Positions 13,701 to 25,261 of a DNA stretch of 64,000 bases are shown here, piece by piece (within the stretch, counting starts at the first letter, position 1; each line of letters opens with the position of its first letter). This DNA comes from Pterois miles (lineage: Eukaryota > Chordata > Actinopteri > Perciformes > Scorpaenidae). The notes below the pieces were generated by a model. That model saw nothing but the letters and a program-made list of their open reading frames with translations, was not told where the DNA came from and did not search any database. A program made the translations under genes and the position numbers. The stretch is taken from assembly GCA_947000775.1 (NCBI GenBank), contig CAMQGK010000253.1:62001-126000 (forward strand), read 5' to 3'.

Positions 13701-16700
13701 CTTTTCAACAACTCGCATGTCCTCCAAACTCTTCCACAAACAAAGTACTCGCTTATTTCCAAATTGCCACATTCAACATAAGGGTTTGTCTAAAGATTCT
13801 ACTGCTACCGTCCTGTGCTAAGTCATGACAAAATGTTGTTTTTTCTGCTGTAGGTGAGATGTGCAGAAGCTTCATCGACTTGGCCCCTGCGTCAGAGAAA
13901 GGTGAGCATCCACAGCTCATCATCAGGAGGTCCACCCATGACCCAAACACCTACTGTTTAGTGGAGGATACTCCACCTCTAATAATAGATCCCCCGAAAT
14001 GTTACACACCGTTCCTCTGAGGTGATTCTTTAGACCAGGGCTGTCAAACTCATTTTAGTTCAGGGCCACATACAGTCCAGTTTGATGCCCAGAGGGACAG
14101 TAAAACCACTGCATAGTAACCTATAAATAACAACACCTCCAAATGTTCCCTTCCTGTTAGTGTAAAGAAGTACAAGAACATTCTGAAAATGACCACAAAT
14201 AATGAAAAATCCAGCCCAAAATACAAATAGAAGTGCATTTAACTGCAAGTTTAGAATTAATTATTCATCCTGACTTAAAAAGTCATAAATTCAACTTAAT
14301 ATCTCATAACTTTGGTTTACTATGTCAAAATTTGAACATTATTTACTTAAAATCTGGACTAAATTCCCATAATAAGTCATAAATGTGACAAAATATCTCA
14401 AGCCTCAAAAAATGAAAATCTCAGTTTTCAAATTAAATATACATGGCTTTGAGTCATATCTTTTAAGTTTGACTCCCCAAGTCTAAGTCAAAAGTTTCTT
14501 AATTATGACTTTCTGTGATAACTAAAACAAAATTTGACTCAATATCTCATAATATTGGCTAGACTGTCAAAAATTATCATGACATTTCATTTCATGATAA
14601 ATGTCGTATTTATTTTAGACAGTAAAAGGTTAAGAAGTGTGTGCTCATTTGTAAGTATTGTAATACTGTATAATAAACCCAGTGCTTTATTCATTCATGG
14701 ATTCGTGTGAGTCACTGCATTTCTACAACGCTGTCCTGTAAATATTTCAGAATAAAAACCTTGTGTTAACAAATTAAGTAATTCTATCCACAGGAAAAAA
14801 ATACTTGAGGGCTTTTATTTTGAAACAGAAGCAGGAAGTGTTGATCTATGTCTGTGACATATTCTGCAGATATCTAGACACTGAAACTGTAGTAATGTCG
14901 CTGGTTTGTCGTCAGTATACAGTCAAAAGTTCACTTTCACTGTCTGTTGTTGCTGCGAACCGTTTGCAGTAAAAAAAAATAGGTGAGACCTCGAATCTCC
15001 ACAAGAGATGCATCTGACGCACCGCCGAGCCGCGCAGCGAAGTTAAATATACATTTTTTAAATATCGATGATGGTACGATATCAATAGTTATCCACTGAG
15101 CTATTTATGGCAATTGTTACCCTATAGATACTTACACAAAACTTACACTTATACCTATAAATACTTCCATCACATTTGGTCTGCTTCTCTAACTTCCAAG
15201 TTCCTAAATTCAGTAAGCACTTAACTTCCATTTTGGGCATTTTAATATGAATCCATGGGGACACAGAGCATTCACAGTAACACATTTGGTGTTGGCTTTT
15301 CCGATTTTCAGCTGTGTTGATGCTGTTGTTGGGAGAAATGCTCACTCCTCGCCTCTCTCCGAAGCAACTGAATAGGAAGAAAGATGAGAGGGAGATCGCA
15401 ACGGAGATGCAGTCATGCTTGGCTTGATTCATTGGAAAGCTGAATACGATTTGGAGGAAACTCCAGAGCGCTGACATCAGTTGAAAACCAGCAGCGTACC
15501 AGTGCGGACGTGTTAATCAGCCCCTATTAGCTCGCCTGAGGAACCTCTGAGATGTTGCATTAGATATATTATAATTCACAGTTATTATACCAGCCATAAA
15601 CAGCAGCCCATTTAAAAGGATATGCATGAAACAACTGCACTGTACACTCAGACTATGGAGTTAATGTAATATACTGTAAATTATATCACACCATGATATA
15701 CAATGTTAATATTTGATTTTATCGTAATCAATGGTTTTTGCAGGGATGCTGTGGCTGTCGCTGGTTTCTGAGATGTTGTACATTGTCCTGCTGGTGGTGG
15801 GCTTCAGCCTCATGTGTTTAGACCTGGTCCACTCCAGCAACGTCATCGATGGACTCAAGCTCAACGCCTTCGCTGCCGTCTTCACCGTGCTCTCCGGTAG
15901 TAAATCGTCATTTCTTATTAACTGAGTTTTTAGTGCCTATGATGCTCTGTAGTCAAGAGTTTGAGATTCCACTTTCCACAACTTGACAAAAGATATGCAC
16001 GACATATCCCATCTTGTGGTAAGCAGGGCACGATAAACTCTGGATGGGGATTTAAGCCTATCAAGATCAGCATCTCATTATTTTTGTTTACAGGCATATT
16101 TGTGCGACTTTACCGTGCGTCTGTAAACTAATCATCCTCTATATCTGAGAAGTGCTATTTTGCATATCTTGTATTTCAACCACACGTTGTCTGTATTATA
16201 CCAGGTCTTCTTGGCATGGTTGCCCATGTGATGTACACACAGGTGTTCCAGGTCACTGTCAGCCTCGGCCCACCCGACTGGAGGCCCTACAACTGGGACT
16301 ACGGTTGGTCCTTCTGGTAGGACTCTGCAGCCACACAGTAGAAGTCAAAGATCATACCCATACTATTTTGTTCATCATATGAAGCGCTGCTATATAAAGG
16401 TCAACTCGGCCATTAAGAGACCAGATTAGGGAGTCCATTTTGCATGTAGCAGCACCAAATAGTTGATCGGCGCTCTGCTCTCACCTCTCCCCAGCATCAC
16501 TGTCTCTAATGAAAAAAGCCCAAAGCTCTCATGTTATGGCAGGATTAGGCTTTGGTGTCCAAAGTACGGGCGCAATTGGAATTGCATAAGGGGATGATAT
16601 TTCACTCCTTTACAATATGCACATTATGCTGAAAAGTCATTTTAGAGGCTAAACAATTCTTGACATTTGTGGGCATTAAGCAACCCGTGTAAAAAAAAAA

Positions 16701-17224
16701 AAAAGTACACAAGATGATGATTTGATTGTCTGATCTCACATGTGGCACGGCATGATTGAGGGGAGCGGAAGGACTTACAAGTGATTGATGCTAATCTCCT
16801 CAATACAGTTTGAATTGTGTCGTTACACGGGTGCTCACCATTTTTCATCGCTAACGGTCACAGTCACCATATGTGCTGAATTACTAAGTGAATTCTTCTT
16901 TTCTTTTTCTTGCTCTTTTTTTTTATCAGCATGGCCTGGGCGTCCTTCACCTGCTGCATGGGCGCATCAGTCACCACCCTCAACTCCTACACAAAGACCG
17001 TCATCGAGTTCAGGCACAAACGCAAGACATTTGAGCAAAGCATCCGCGAGGAGCAGGCGCGGGAGGCTTTCGGATATTTCCAGGAATGCTCCCTGCGCTC
17101 CATCTCCAAATCTGTGGAGGTTTATTCCAGCCAGACGCTGAAAAGCGGCAGGAAAACTCCCATACCTGCGGACTCTCTGGACCTGAGTGACATTGCAACG
17201 TCTTTGGGGGAAGAGCAGTGCTGA
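10720..17224 (+). CDS. gsg1l: GSG1-like protein, AMPA receptor auxiliary subunit
   Basis: GSG1L is a claudin-superfamily membrane protein that associates with AMPA receptors and alters their gating and trafficking (family knowledge). Five exons join in phase: 10720-11008, 13854-13901, 15744-15896, 16205-16316 and 16930-17224, giving 298 residues. Four membrane segments are visible near residues 8-31, 114-138, 150-175 and 201-222. The first extracellular loop has a claudin-like GIW (84-86) with Cys89 and Cys100, and an NET glycosylation sequon at residue 58. Landmarks are YSWETGDDRFLFR, SSNVIDGLKLNAFAAVFTVL and TTLNSYTKTVIEFRHKRK. The start is the first ATG before the arginine-rich leader and membrane segment 1. 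The cytoplasmic tail diverges from mammals after EFRHKRK, and the protein is somewhat shorter than the human one (about 331). It is tail-to-tail with tmc5. Confidence 0.95.
11331..11963. mobile_element. hAT-like non-autonomous element (family A), gsg1l intron 1
   Basis: The left end GGGATGCACCGAT and the right end ATCGGTGCATCC form a near-perfect terminal inverted repeat. The same left end, preceded by CA, begins copies at 42411 and 52403; CAGGG termini are typical of hAT elements. No transposase frame is present, so it depends on an autonomous relative. Flanking 8-mers match only loosely as a target-site duplication, which suggests age. Confidence 0.75.
12468..12735. mobile_element. Truncated family A copy
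   Basis: This segment repeats 11640-11880 with about 85% identity by eye, including CTGCTGCTCCACGAAGCTTC and TTTTGAATATTTCTCACCG. It lacks both element ends. It lies within the same gsg1l intron and may be a local duplication or an independent insertion. Confidence 0.7.
14033..14490. repeat. Probable DNA-transposon remnant in gsg1l intron 2
   Basis: The segment starts CCAGGGCTGTCAAACTCATT and continues TTAGTTCAGGGCCACAT, a sequence I recall as a very frequent teleost interspersed element. A possible inverted end, AGTTTGACTCCCC, occurs near 14470. The interior is A/T-rich without coding capacity. Confidence 0.5.
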
Positions 17225-17648
17225 ACAGGACAGGACAGGAGGTGGTGGCATTCCTCTCATTGTGGCAACTTGATGGATGGAACAGTCCATCTGTGGTCGG
17301 CATTCAGTATGGGGTGAACCGCCAACAGGATTTCAGGCTGTATCATTAGCTTCACCCGATTCATTTTAACACTGCCTTAAATGTGGGTGTGCTGTTGACG
17401 TTGGGAGCTTCAAACCGGCTGACAACTGAAAAAAGTGGACATGAGCTAATCTCATGAATGACGATGCTGTCTCTGTTAATGTAACCTACCGCAATGTAGA
17501 TTTAAAAGAAAACATGAAGTATACTCATATAAATAGAGTGAGAGCCTCTCAGATGCTAATAGCCTTATTAAACATATTTCAGTCAATAAATCAATATATA
17601 GCAAGAGTGACAGTCCATCACTGGTTAACTGGTTTTCATTCATTGTGA

Positions 17649-17654
17649 AATAAA
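17649..17654 (+). promoter_or_regulatory. Probable poly(A) signal of gsg1l
   Basis: AATAAA lies 425 bases after the gsg1l stop and is the first well-placed canonical hexamer downstream. Confidence 0.4.
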
Positions 17655-18164
17655 GCCACAAAGACGTACTGCAAATTATGTGTCCAGTCTGCCTACATAT
17701 ATATAACTTATAAATCATTTGTGAAGTGTAAGTGTGCAGAATGGTGGATCATTTTTCTGTTGGATGTTCACAATCGGTTACTTTCATTGTCTCACGAAGC
17801 CCAAACGACCATTTATAACACCTGTCATGTCAGGAAAAACTGCAGAGAAGCTTATAACAAATCTTTGTAGCATTGAAGTTCATATGAACACTTGTAATCA
17901 GTGCATCAGTGTAGTGTCACATTTCCAGTACACCATGTAATTCACAACTTATGTTCTTCTAGAGAAAACTTTATTATTATTCTACCACGTTTTCCTGCTA
18001 CGTCATCTTCTTCTTACAGTTTAAAGCCAACAATGCAGTGTTGCATTTGCTATTCAACAAACCTTGAAATATTCCACATCTTTCATACATTACGGGTATT
18101 ATTTCAACTTTAAAGCTAGAAATCCATCAGCAGCCTTTCAACATCCAGTATTCACACCGTCATC

Positions 18165-18193
18165 ACCACTGCTGCTACTACTACTGTTACTAT

Positions 18194-18225
<32 letters not shown>

Positions 18226-18455
18226 TACTTCTACTGCTGCAGCCGCTGCTGCTGTTACTATTACTACTACTACTGCTACTACTACTTTACTTCTACTGCT
18301 GCAGCCGCTGCTGCTGTTACTATTACTACTACTACTGCTACTACTACTTTACTTCTACTGCTGCAGCCACTGCTGCTGTTACTATTACTACTACTACTGC
18401 TACTACTACTTTACTTCTACTGCTGCAGCCGCTGCTGCTGTTGTTATTACTACTA

Positions 18456-18491
<36 letters not shown>

Positions 18492-18640
18492 TTACTGTTA
18501 CTATTACTACTACTACTATTAATACTGCTGCTGCTGTTGCTGCTGTTACTACTACTACTGCTGTTACTTCTAATGCTGCTGCTGTTACTATTACTATTAC
18601 TATTACTACTATTAATACTGCTGCTGTTTTCCACCCAAAT
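18165..18640 (+). repeat. Trinucleotide (TAC/TGC) array with about 60-bp higher-order units
   Basis: The array mixes CTA/TTA and CTG triplets. Between about 18215 and 18450 a 60-base block, with TTTACTTCTACTGCTGCAG followed by CCGCTGCTGCTGTTACTATT, repeats four times in tandem almost unchanged, so simple triplets have been amplified as a larger unit. It lies between the convergent gsg1l and tmc5 genes. Open frames of poly-Leu and poly-Ser type through it are low-complexity artefacts. Confidence 0.9.
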
Positions 18641-18720
18641 ACGACGTATTGTTGTACAGTTTCTGTGATTTGCTTTCAGTATAATGTATTGCAAGGGACA
18701 GTGACTAGTTTAGTTCTGAC

Positions 18721-18726
18721 TTTATT
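18721..18726 (-). promoter_or_regulatory. Candidate poly(A) signal of tmc5
   Basis: TTTATT on the plus strand reads AATAAA on the minus strand, about 450 bases past the tmc5 stop codon and before the triplet array. Confidence 0.35.
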
Positions 18727-19164
18727 TGTATCTGATGTTCATCTACATTTCACAGAGAATATATACAACATTAACAACTGTTTTTATGATACAGAAATTA
18801 CATAAGGAATGGCACAAGATCAGGCCTTGTGTATATATGTTATAGTAATTATCTTACAAGGCTTGTGTACTCTCATAGAAACATACATTAAAATATATTG
18901 GTAAAAAAGGTGCATAAAGAGGTGGACCTGCACTCTCTTCTAGCCCTGCTACAGAACTGTACCTGTCTCAGTTCTTTTGGATGTACAGTACAGTTGAATG
19001 TATTGAAATTCTGGAGGAATCACCTCATTTGTGGTCTTATAACTGATGCTAATTCATCTATGGGTGACAACACAAATCATAATCCGACAAGTGTGATTTC
19101 AGTCATATGTTGTTGTTTTCAGTGCAGTTTGTCTCCCTGCGATTAGATGAAGCCGAGCCCCTTT

Positions 19165-19199
19165 GAGTACGATGACGGTCAGTAACCGTCATCGTACTC
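19165..19199. other. Perfect 15-bp inverted repeat spanning the tmc5 stop codon
   Basis: GAGTACGATGACGGT at 19165-19179 is the exact reverse complement of 19185-19199, separated by five bases. On the minus strand the TGA stop begins in the loop. In RNA this would be a strong hairpin covering the final codons (EYDDGY) and the first 3' UTR bases. Confidence 0.9.
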
Positions 19200-22100
19200 A
19201 TTCTGGGCCTGCTGCCGGGCCAGCATGGCCTGTATGAGAGCACTGGAGCCTGCAGGAGCTGGGTTTTGTGAGGGAGCTGGGACCCACTGAGGCCTGTCCT
19301 CTTCCTCTGCCCTCTGCCTGGCCTGCATGACTTGCATCATAACAGCTGACACAGAAGATGGCAGGTGATGTGCATCATCTGGTCCATCCTCCTGTGCTCT
19401 TTGTTTGGCTTGCATCACCTGTGTGACGGCACTGGATGTGTTGACAGGGTTTTCAGAAAAACCTGTGCTGTAGTATTCGTCCCCCTCTGGACCCTCAGCC
19501 CACTTCCTGGCTTGCAGAGCCTGTGCGAGGGCGCTGCCGGGTGATTTATCTTCATCCTGGTCGTCTGCTCTCTGACGGGCCGACATGGCCTGAATTAGAG
19601 CGCCGGAAGTGGAGACGTTGGAGGGAACGGGCGCTCCACTGGCGCCGCGTCCCTCTTCCTCCTCTTCAAGCTGCTGGCGAGCGAGCAGCGCCTGAACCAT
19701 GGCGTTTGAGTTGGACTGACCGCCCGAGGAGTGGTCGTCTGTCCGCCGTTTGGTGTGCTAAAGGGCAGGAGCGAATATGCAGCGAGGTTGATAACAAATC
19801 CCAGGCTGAAAGGTGATTAGTCAGCATGAAGGAGTCTTGATAACAAACCTTTTTTTGATTTTTCTGTTTGGATTTTTTATCAGGCTGAGATTTCTGGAGG
19901 TTCTGGAGCTTGTCTAACAGGAAGGACTTATCTTTCCCTTCCTGGCGAGAGGAAAGACAAGAAAACCGAGGAAGAGAGAGAAGGAATGAATTTCAAATGC
20001 AACTAAGAGATAAACAAAATAAAGTCAAAAACATGCAAAAGCACATTTTAAAGGATCTGTTTAAAATACACTCACATTAATAATCTGTTGTCTCAGTAGA
20101 ACAATAAGCTGCTTGCGGCCCTGAGTGACTTGCCAGAAGATGTATATAACGACTCTGAAGAGGAAAAGATGCAAAATTGTACATGAATACACAAACACCC
20201 ACATTGCTCCATTTGAATGAAGCTTAACATTAATTCAGTTGGGAAGACTCTCACACTCATTCACAAATCTTTCTGTCTCTCTCACAGGCTCCTACTCTAT
20301 GAGCTGATTATGGGCGTTTAGGCTGAACAAAAATATAAACCCTTTTTTTTGCTCCCATTTTTAATGCGCCGAAGTCAAACATCTAAGACTTTTTCTATGT
20401 ACACAAAAGGCCTATTTCTGTCAAATGTTTTTTTTAACAAATTTGCCTAAATCTCCTTTTTATTATCTGTCCACCTCACAGGTGTGTCATATCAGGATGC
20501 TGATTAGACATAAACTATGGGAGCAAAAACAAAAGTGTTGCGTTTATATTTTCGTTCGGTGTAGTTAGCAGACCAGATTCTGCCACGATCTCTCTGAGCC
20601 ACTCGTATCGTTGCCATCAAATTTTAAAACTATTCTCCTCTCCGCTGTTCTCAGCTGTCATTGCAGTACGAACATGCTCAAGCAGCCTCATCTGCTACTC
20701 CAGGTTACAAACAATCGTACAGTTTCCAGTTAAATCCAGAAAGCATCCTGTTGATGAGAAAATTGTCATAAAGGATGTTTTTTTTTGATAAAAAAGAATA
20801 AACTAAAAGCATATTTATATATCATGATTTTCTTATACAAGCTGATGTTAATCTCGCATTAATAAAAGTGTGTTTGATGCATCAGTGAAGCAACAGTCAT
20901 AATGGCACACACTGAATAGGAGAGTAGCGGAAAAGGAGGGCATCTCATCAACGAGAGGACACCCCATAAGGGGTAAGTTGTGGAGGGAGAGCGGCCTCTT
21001 GTTTTTTGGGTGTGCGTGCTGTAGAGTCAGTGAATCAAAAAGGCAAGAATGCCCACAGGCTGCTGCAAGACTGAAAAACATATAAATCAATGCCAAAAGT
21101 CTTTTGAAATGCAAAAAAATAGCTGAAGCTGTGTTGAATCAGCAGAAAAAGCTGATTAATTTTGGGCAGAAATAGAAACAGAACAAGCAAAATAACAAAA
21201 CGTTAATACATCCACCATGCTACAGGTTTACATCATACAGCCCATGGATGTAATTTAAGAAAATAAAAGTGATGAATTACAGCCAATATATCCATCATTA
21301 CAGCTGCATAAAGCTAGCAGGAAGCTGGCAGAACTGGATGCGTCATATGAACATGCAGGGCAGTGCCATCCTCTGGGTCTGATGTGCGTTCATTATCCCA
21401 GAATGGACAAATCAAAAACCGATAACTTCACCGCTGACACTCTCACTCTCTCTCGCTTCACCACTCACTTCCCTCAGCACTCTACTCTTAAAACAACTGG
21501 CTCTAGAGAGGGCCATTTGCATTTTCACGTCGGCCACCCGAACACTTGGTACACGCGAGAAGTTGTAATCTGTAACCTCAAAGCTCGATGCTGCCAAATC
21601 CTTCGCTTTGCGCCCTGAACTGAAATATACTACGTCATGATGGAATCTAATCGCCAAAGACTTTGCACTATTCATCTTACCATTCACCATAAATGTAAAT
21701 CTAATAGTCCATTTTGTTCACACATTGCCTCAGTTGATTAGTTTCTTAGTAAGATTTCTTAAATACACAATAAATTAACAATTTATTTGTAATTCTAGGT
21801 ATGGCAGTACTGGTGTCTGTCCATCACTTTGGGCCAAATTGAAATAGTTAAAAAGCATTGTCATAAGATTTGTACAGACTTGAATGGTCCTCAGATGAAG
21901 AATACTAATGACGTGATCCTTTAACTTTTCCAGCATGAGTTCAAACTTGTAATGTATCCAAACAGCTGCAAATCTAATGACACTCCCATCTGCCTTTGCT
22001 GCCTTCAAATTGCTTATGAGCTGGTGGTTACAACATGGGAAGTAAGAAGAGGCTAATAATTTAGCAAGCTCACAAGTAATGCAGGAAATACAAAGGCATA

Positions 22101-25100
22101 ATGACATTTTCCTCAGACATATTATAACATTAAAATATTTATATATATAATATACCAAAGATGAACTTCCATGGCCTCCGCTATTTATGTTAATGTCAAC
22201 AAAGACATCACAACTTGTGAACTCTGAGCTTTCAGAAAATTCCCACTGACAAAACTCCTCTCGTGAACACTTCATACCTAGGTACAGCCTGCAGCATGCA
22301 CAGCATATCACCTGCACTATGCACTTACATGATGATGAGTGAGATAAGAAAGTAGAAGATTTCACTTCTGATGACATTTTGGTAGATCCAGACAGCCCAT
22401 AGAGAACCAGGGATCCCCTCCAGATTGTCTATCCAGACTCCAACCACACTGAAGGTGTTGTTGAGTCCCCGAAAAGGACCACACTGCTCTGAGGGAGTCA
22501 GTCTACAAGGTGGAACAAGGTGGACAAAACAAGACAGATTTGGTTTGGGAGGATTTGTGTACTGGTAAAGAATGTAGTCTGTGTCAAAGATTGGTACTGT
22601 AATTTCTTTGACTTCAGCCTGTTAATGTGTTACCGAAGCTTATAATGGTCAAAACAGGTCATGTCATACCTCCAGGCGGTGTATGCAACCATGGACAGGG
22701 CTCCCACAAAGAAAGGGAAGAAGAGGAGGGCGATGAAGATGGTTTGCATCTGAGCCGCTCTGCCTGAACGCCGTGGCGGCTGGCAGTTCTGGGTCAGGCT
22801 GACCTGGGGAAGTGGTAAGTCAACACACACACACACCATTTTTCATTATGATTGCAATACCTTATATTTGATATTATCGGCGTTTACCAAACCATGAGCT
22901 CAATTCAGCCTAAACATCGCACACGTTTCACTCCATAATAGAGAACATGAAGAGCTCATCAGTGCTTTGAATAGCATTGCTTCAAAGGTCATTCAGCATG
23001 TTCATGAAACATTCAGCAACCTCAGATCCGACCCGGGTTGAATTACTAATTGTACTGAATTCATTTACTATGTGATTGATTGACCTTGCCTGGTACACCA
23101 TAAATCCCAAACGCTACCTGTCTTTTCCATAACACAAAATAAAGCATGCTGTCAGTGTGATGAAAGGATTTAAATCAATTATTGAACCAGGTGCACAAAT
23201 AGCGTAACATGAGCCTAAAACATTAACAGCTTGGGCAGCGATGGCATTGTATCTGCTGTGGCTGTTTGTCATCATTGCAGTTCAGTTTAAAATCACCAAG
23301 GCTTCTAAACTTTATGAACTTGTATTTACCTTCTTTAGGTAAAACAAAATGAAAAGTTTGAGGATCTGGATGGCAGGCAGCAGAGGAGAGAAGTAGATTC
23401 CAATCCTATGAAGAGAAAATAGAGCTAACGTTTTAATTCGATTGAGTTGTTAGACCTTGTGCTGTGGTAAGTGTTGAATGTATTGTTGTACCAGGCCAGA
23501 GTCTGTGCGTAGATGAGTTCAAGGACATTTCTGGCTACATCAAACTCTGGAACGCCCAGACGTGGTAGTAATCTCGTCCCAATCACACTGTTGCAGAGAA
23601 ACAATGAATATGATTTAGTTTATCCCATTTCTATGTGAGTGTGAAGAATAAACTGAGTGTAACTCACTTGCTAAGAAACTCTCCAAAGAAGGATCCCAAC
23701 ATCAGGAAAAGAAAATCAACAATGACCAGACGGTACAAAGCCTGTCCCACCATGGACTCCCAACACTGTGGACAACACAGACAGTTATAGAGAGATTTAG
23801 ACAGTTCATGAATGACTATATACAGTAGGTGTCTACTGAGCCTAAAGTAATATTGGTGTGTTTTAAAGATGCCAGTCAAAGCTGTAGTGGTTGAGCAAAT
23901 ATTATTTTAAAAGTATTTTTTATTAAATGGTCATTATAGCCTGACAGTTGTGCATGAGACAGGCAATCTGAAAAAAATCATGTTCCTCTGTGTCCTCCGG
24001 TGCTCCTAATGGCATCTGCAAGAGTTCACAGACCAGAGGAAAACAACCAATCAGAGCTGAGCTGGAGCCTGTCATCTCTGAGTAGCTGTCAATCACTCAT
24101 GAACTCTGATCAAATGGTCAAACTAGGCAGCGCTGGTCAAATATGAGTCAATATTCTGTTACTGTAACGTCTATTTCTGGCCTCATATGTTTTAAGAAGC
24201 ATATTTAAATGTACTGCTTAGCTGTAAAATGAGAAAGTTTCTGACCCAGCAGCCACGTTGAGTTCAGTTGAGGAAATACCAAGCACCGCCCACCAGCCGG
24301 AGCAAACTTTCTCATTTTAGAGCTAAACAGTAACTACAAGCTGATTCTGAAAAATTTGAGGAGAGAAATAGACATTACAGTAACAGAATCAGCACTGCCT
24401 AGTTTGACCGTTTTATCGGAGTTCATGATTACTAGCTGCCTTTACTGAATGAACAGCCAATAGGAATATTCTGTCTCTGAAATGATCTGTGATTGGCCAA
24501 AGTCTTCCATCACAGGCTAGATTTATAAAATCCTGAAAACAGCCACGAGGAGGTGCAGAAGTCTAGTTTTCTTTCAGAGCACTTGAATTACAAGATGCTT
24601 AAATGTTATTTTCGATTTTTTTGCCCAATGATGCCAAAAATATTCTGCCTACTGAAGGTTTAAGGGTTGATCCCTGTCTAACATACCGAAAACTTCTTAG
24701 CCACCATGTTCATCCAGTAATAACACAAGACAGCCAGAATAGACACCTTGAGTAACACGTTTCTGTGGGAAAAGAGAAAAAAATATTTCAAGCGCTATTG
24801 ATGCTGAAAGGAATTGTTTGACATTTTTGGAAATACACTTATTTAGTTAGATGAGTGGATTGATACCACCACTGTGTGTATGGTAAATATGAAGCCGGAG
24901 CCAGCAGCCGGTTAGCTTAGCTTAGCATTAAGATTGGAAACAGTTGGAAACAGCTAGCCTGGCTCTCTACATAGTTAGTTTATAACAAAAAAGAGTTAAA
25001 AAAAAAATCAATAAATAAAAGTATAAAACATAACAACATATAATTGCAACATATAACTGCAACATATAATTTTTTATGCTTTGGTTTTTGTTTAGCTCCT

Positions 25101-25215
25101 TTAGAGGAGCAGTTTTTGGTACAGAGCCAACATAGCGTTTTCCCTAGCATTTATGCTAAGCTAACTAAGCTAATCGACTGCTGACTTCAGCTTCATATTG
25201 AACGGAGGTTCAATT

Positions 25216-25261
<46 letters not shown>

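Noticed and set aside
16967..17303. Minus-strand frames of about 100 codons
   Set aside because: Antisense of gsg1l exon 5, whose sense translation is clearly conserved.
18064..18694. Poly-Leu and poly-Asn/Ser frames
   Set aside because: Both strands of the triplet microsatellite; low-complexity translation.
21775..22377. 200-codon minus-strand frame
   Set aside because: It is the tmc5 exon at 22329-22502 read in another frame and then through its intron.
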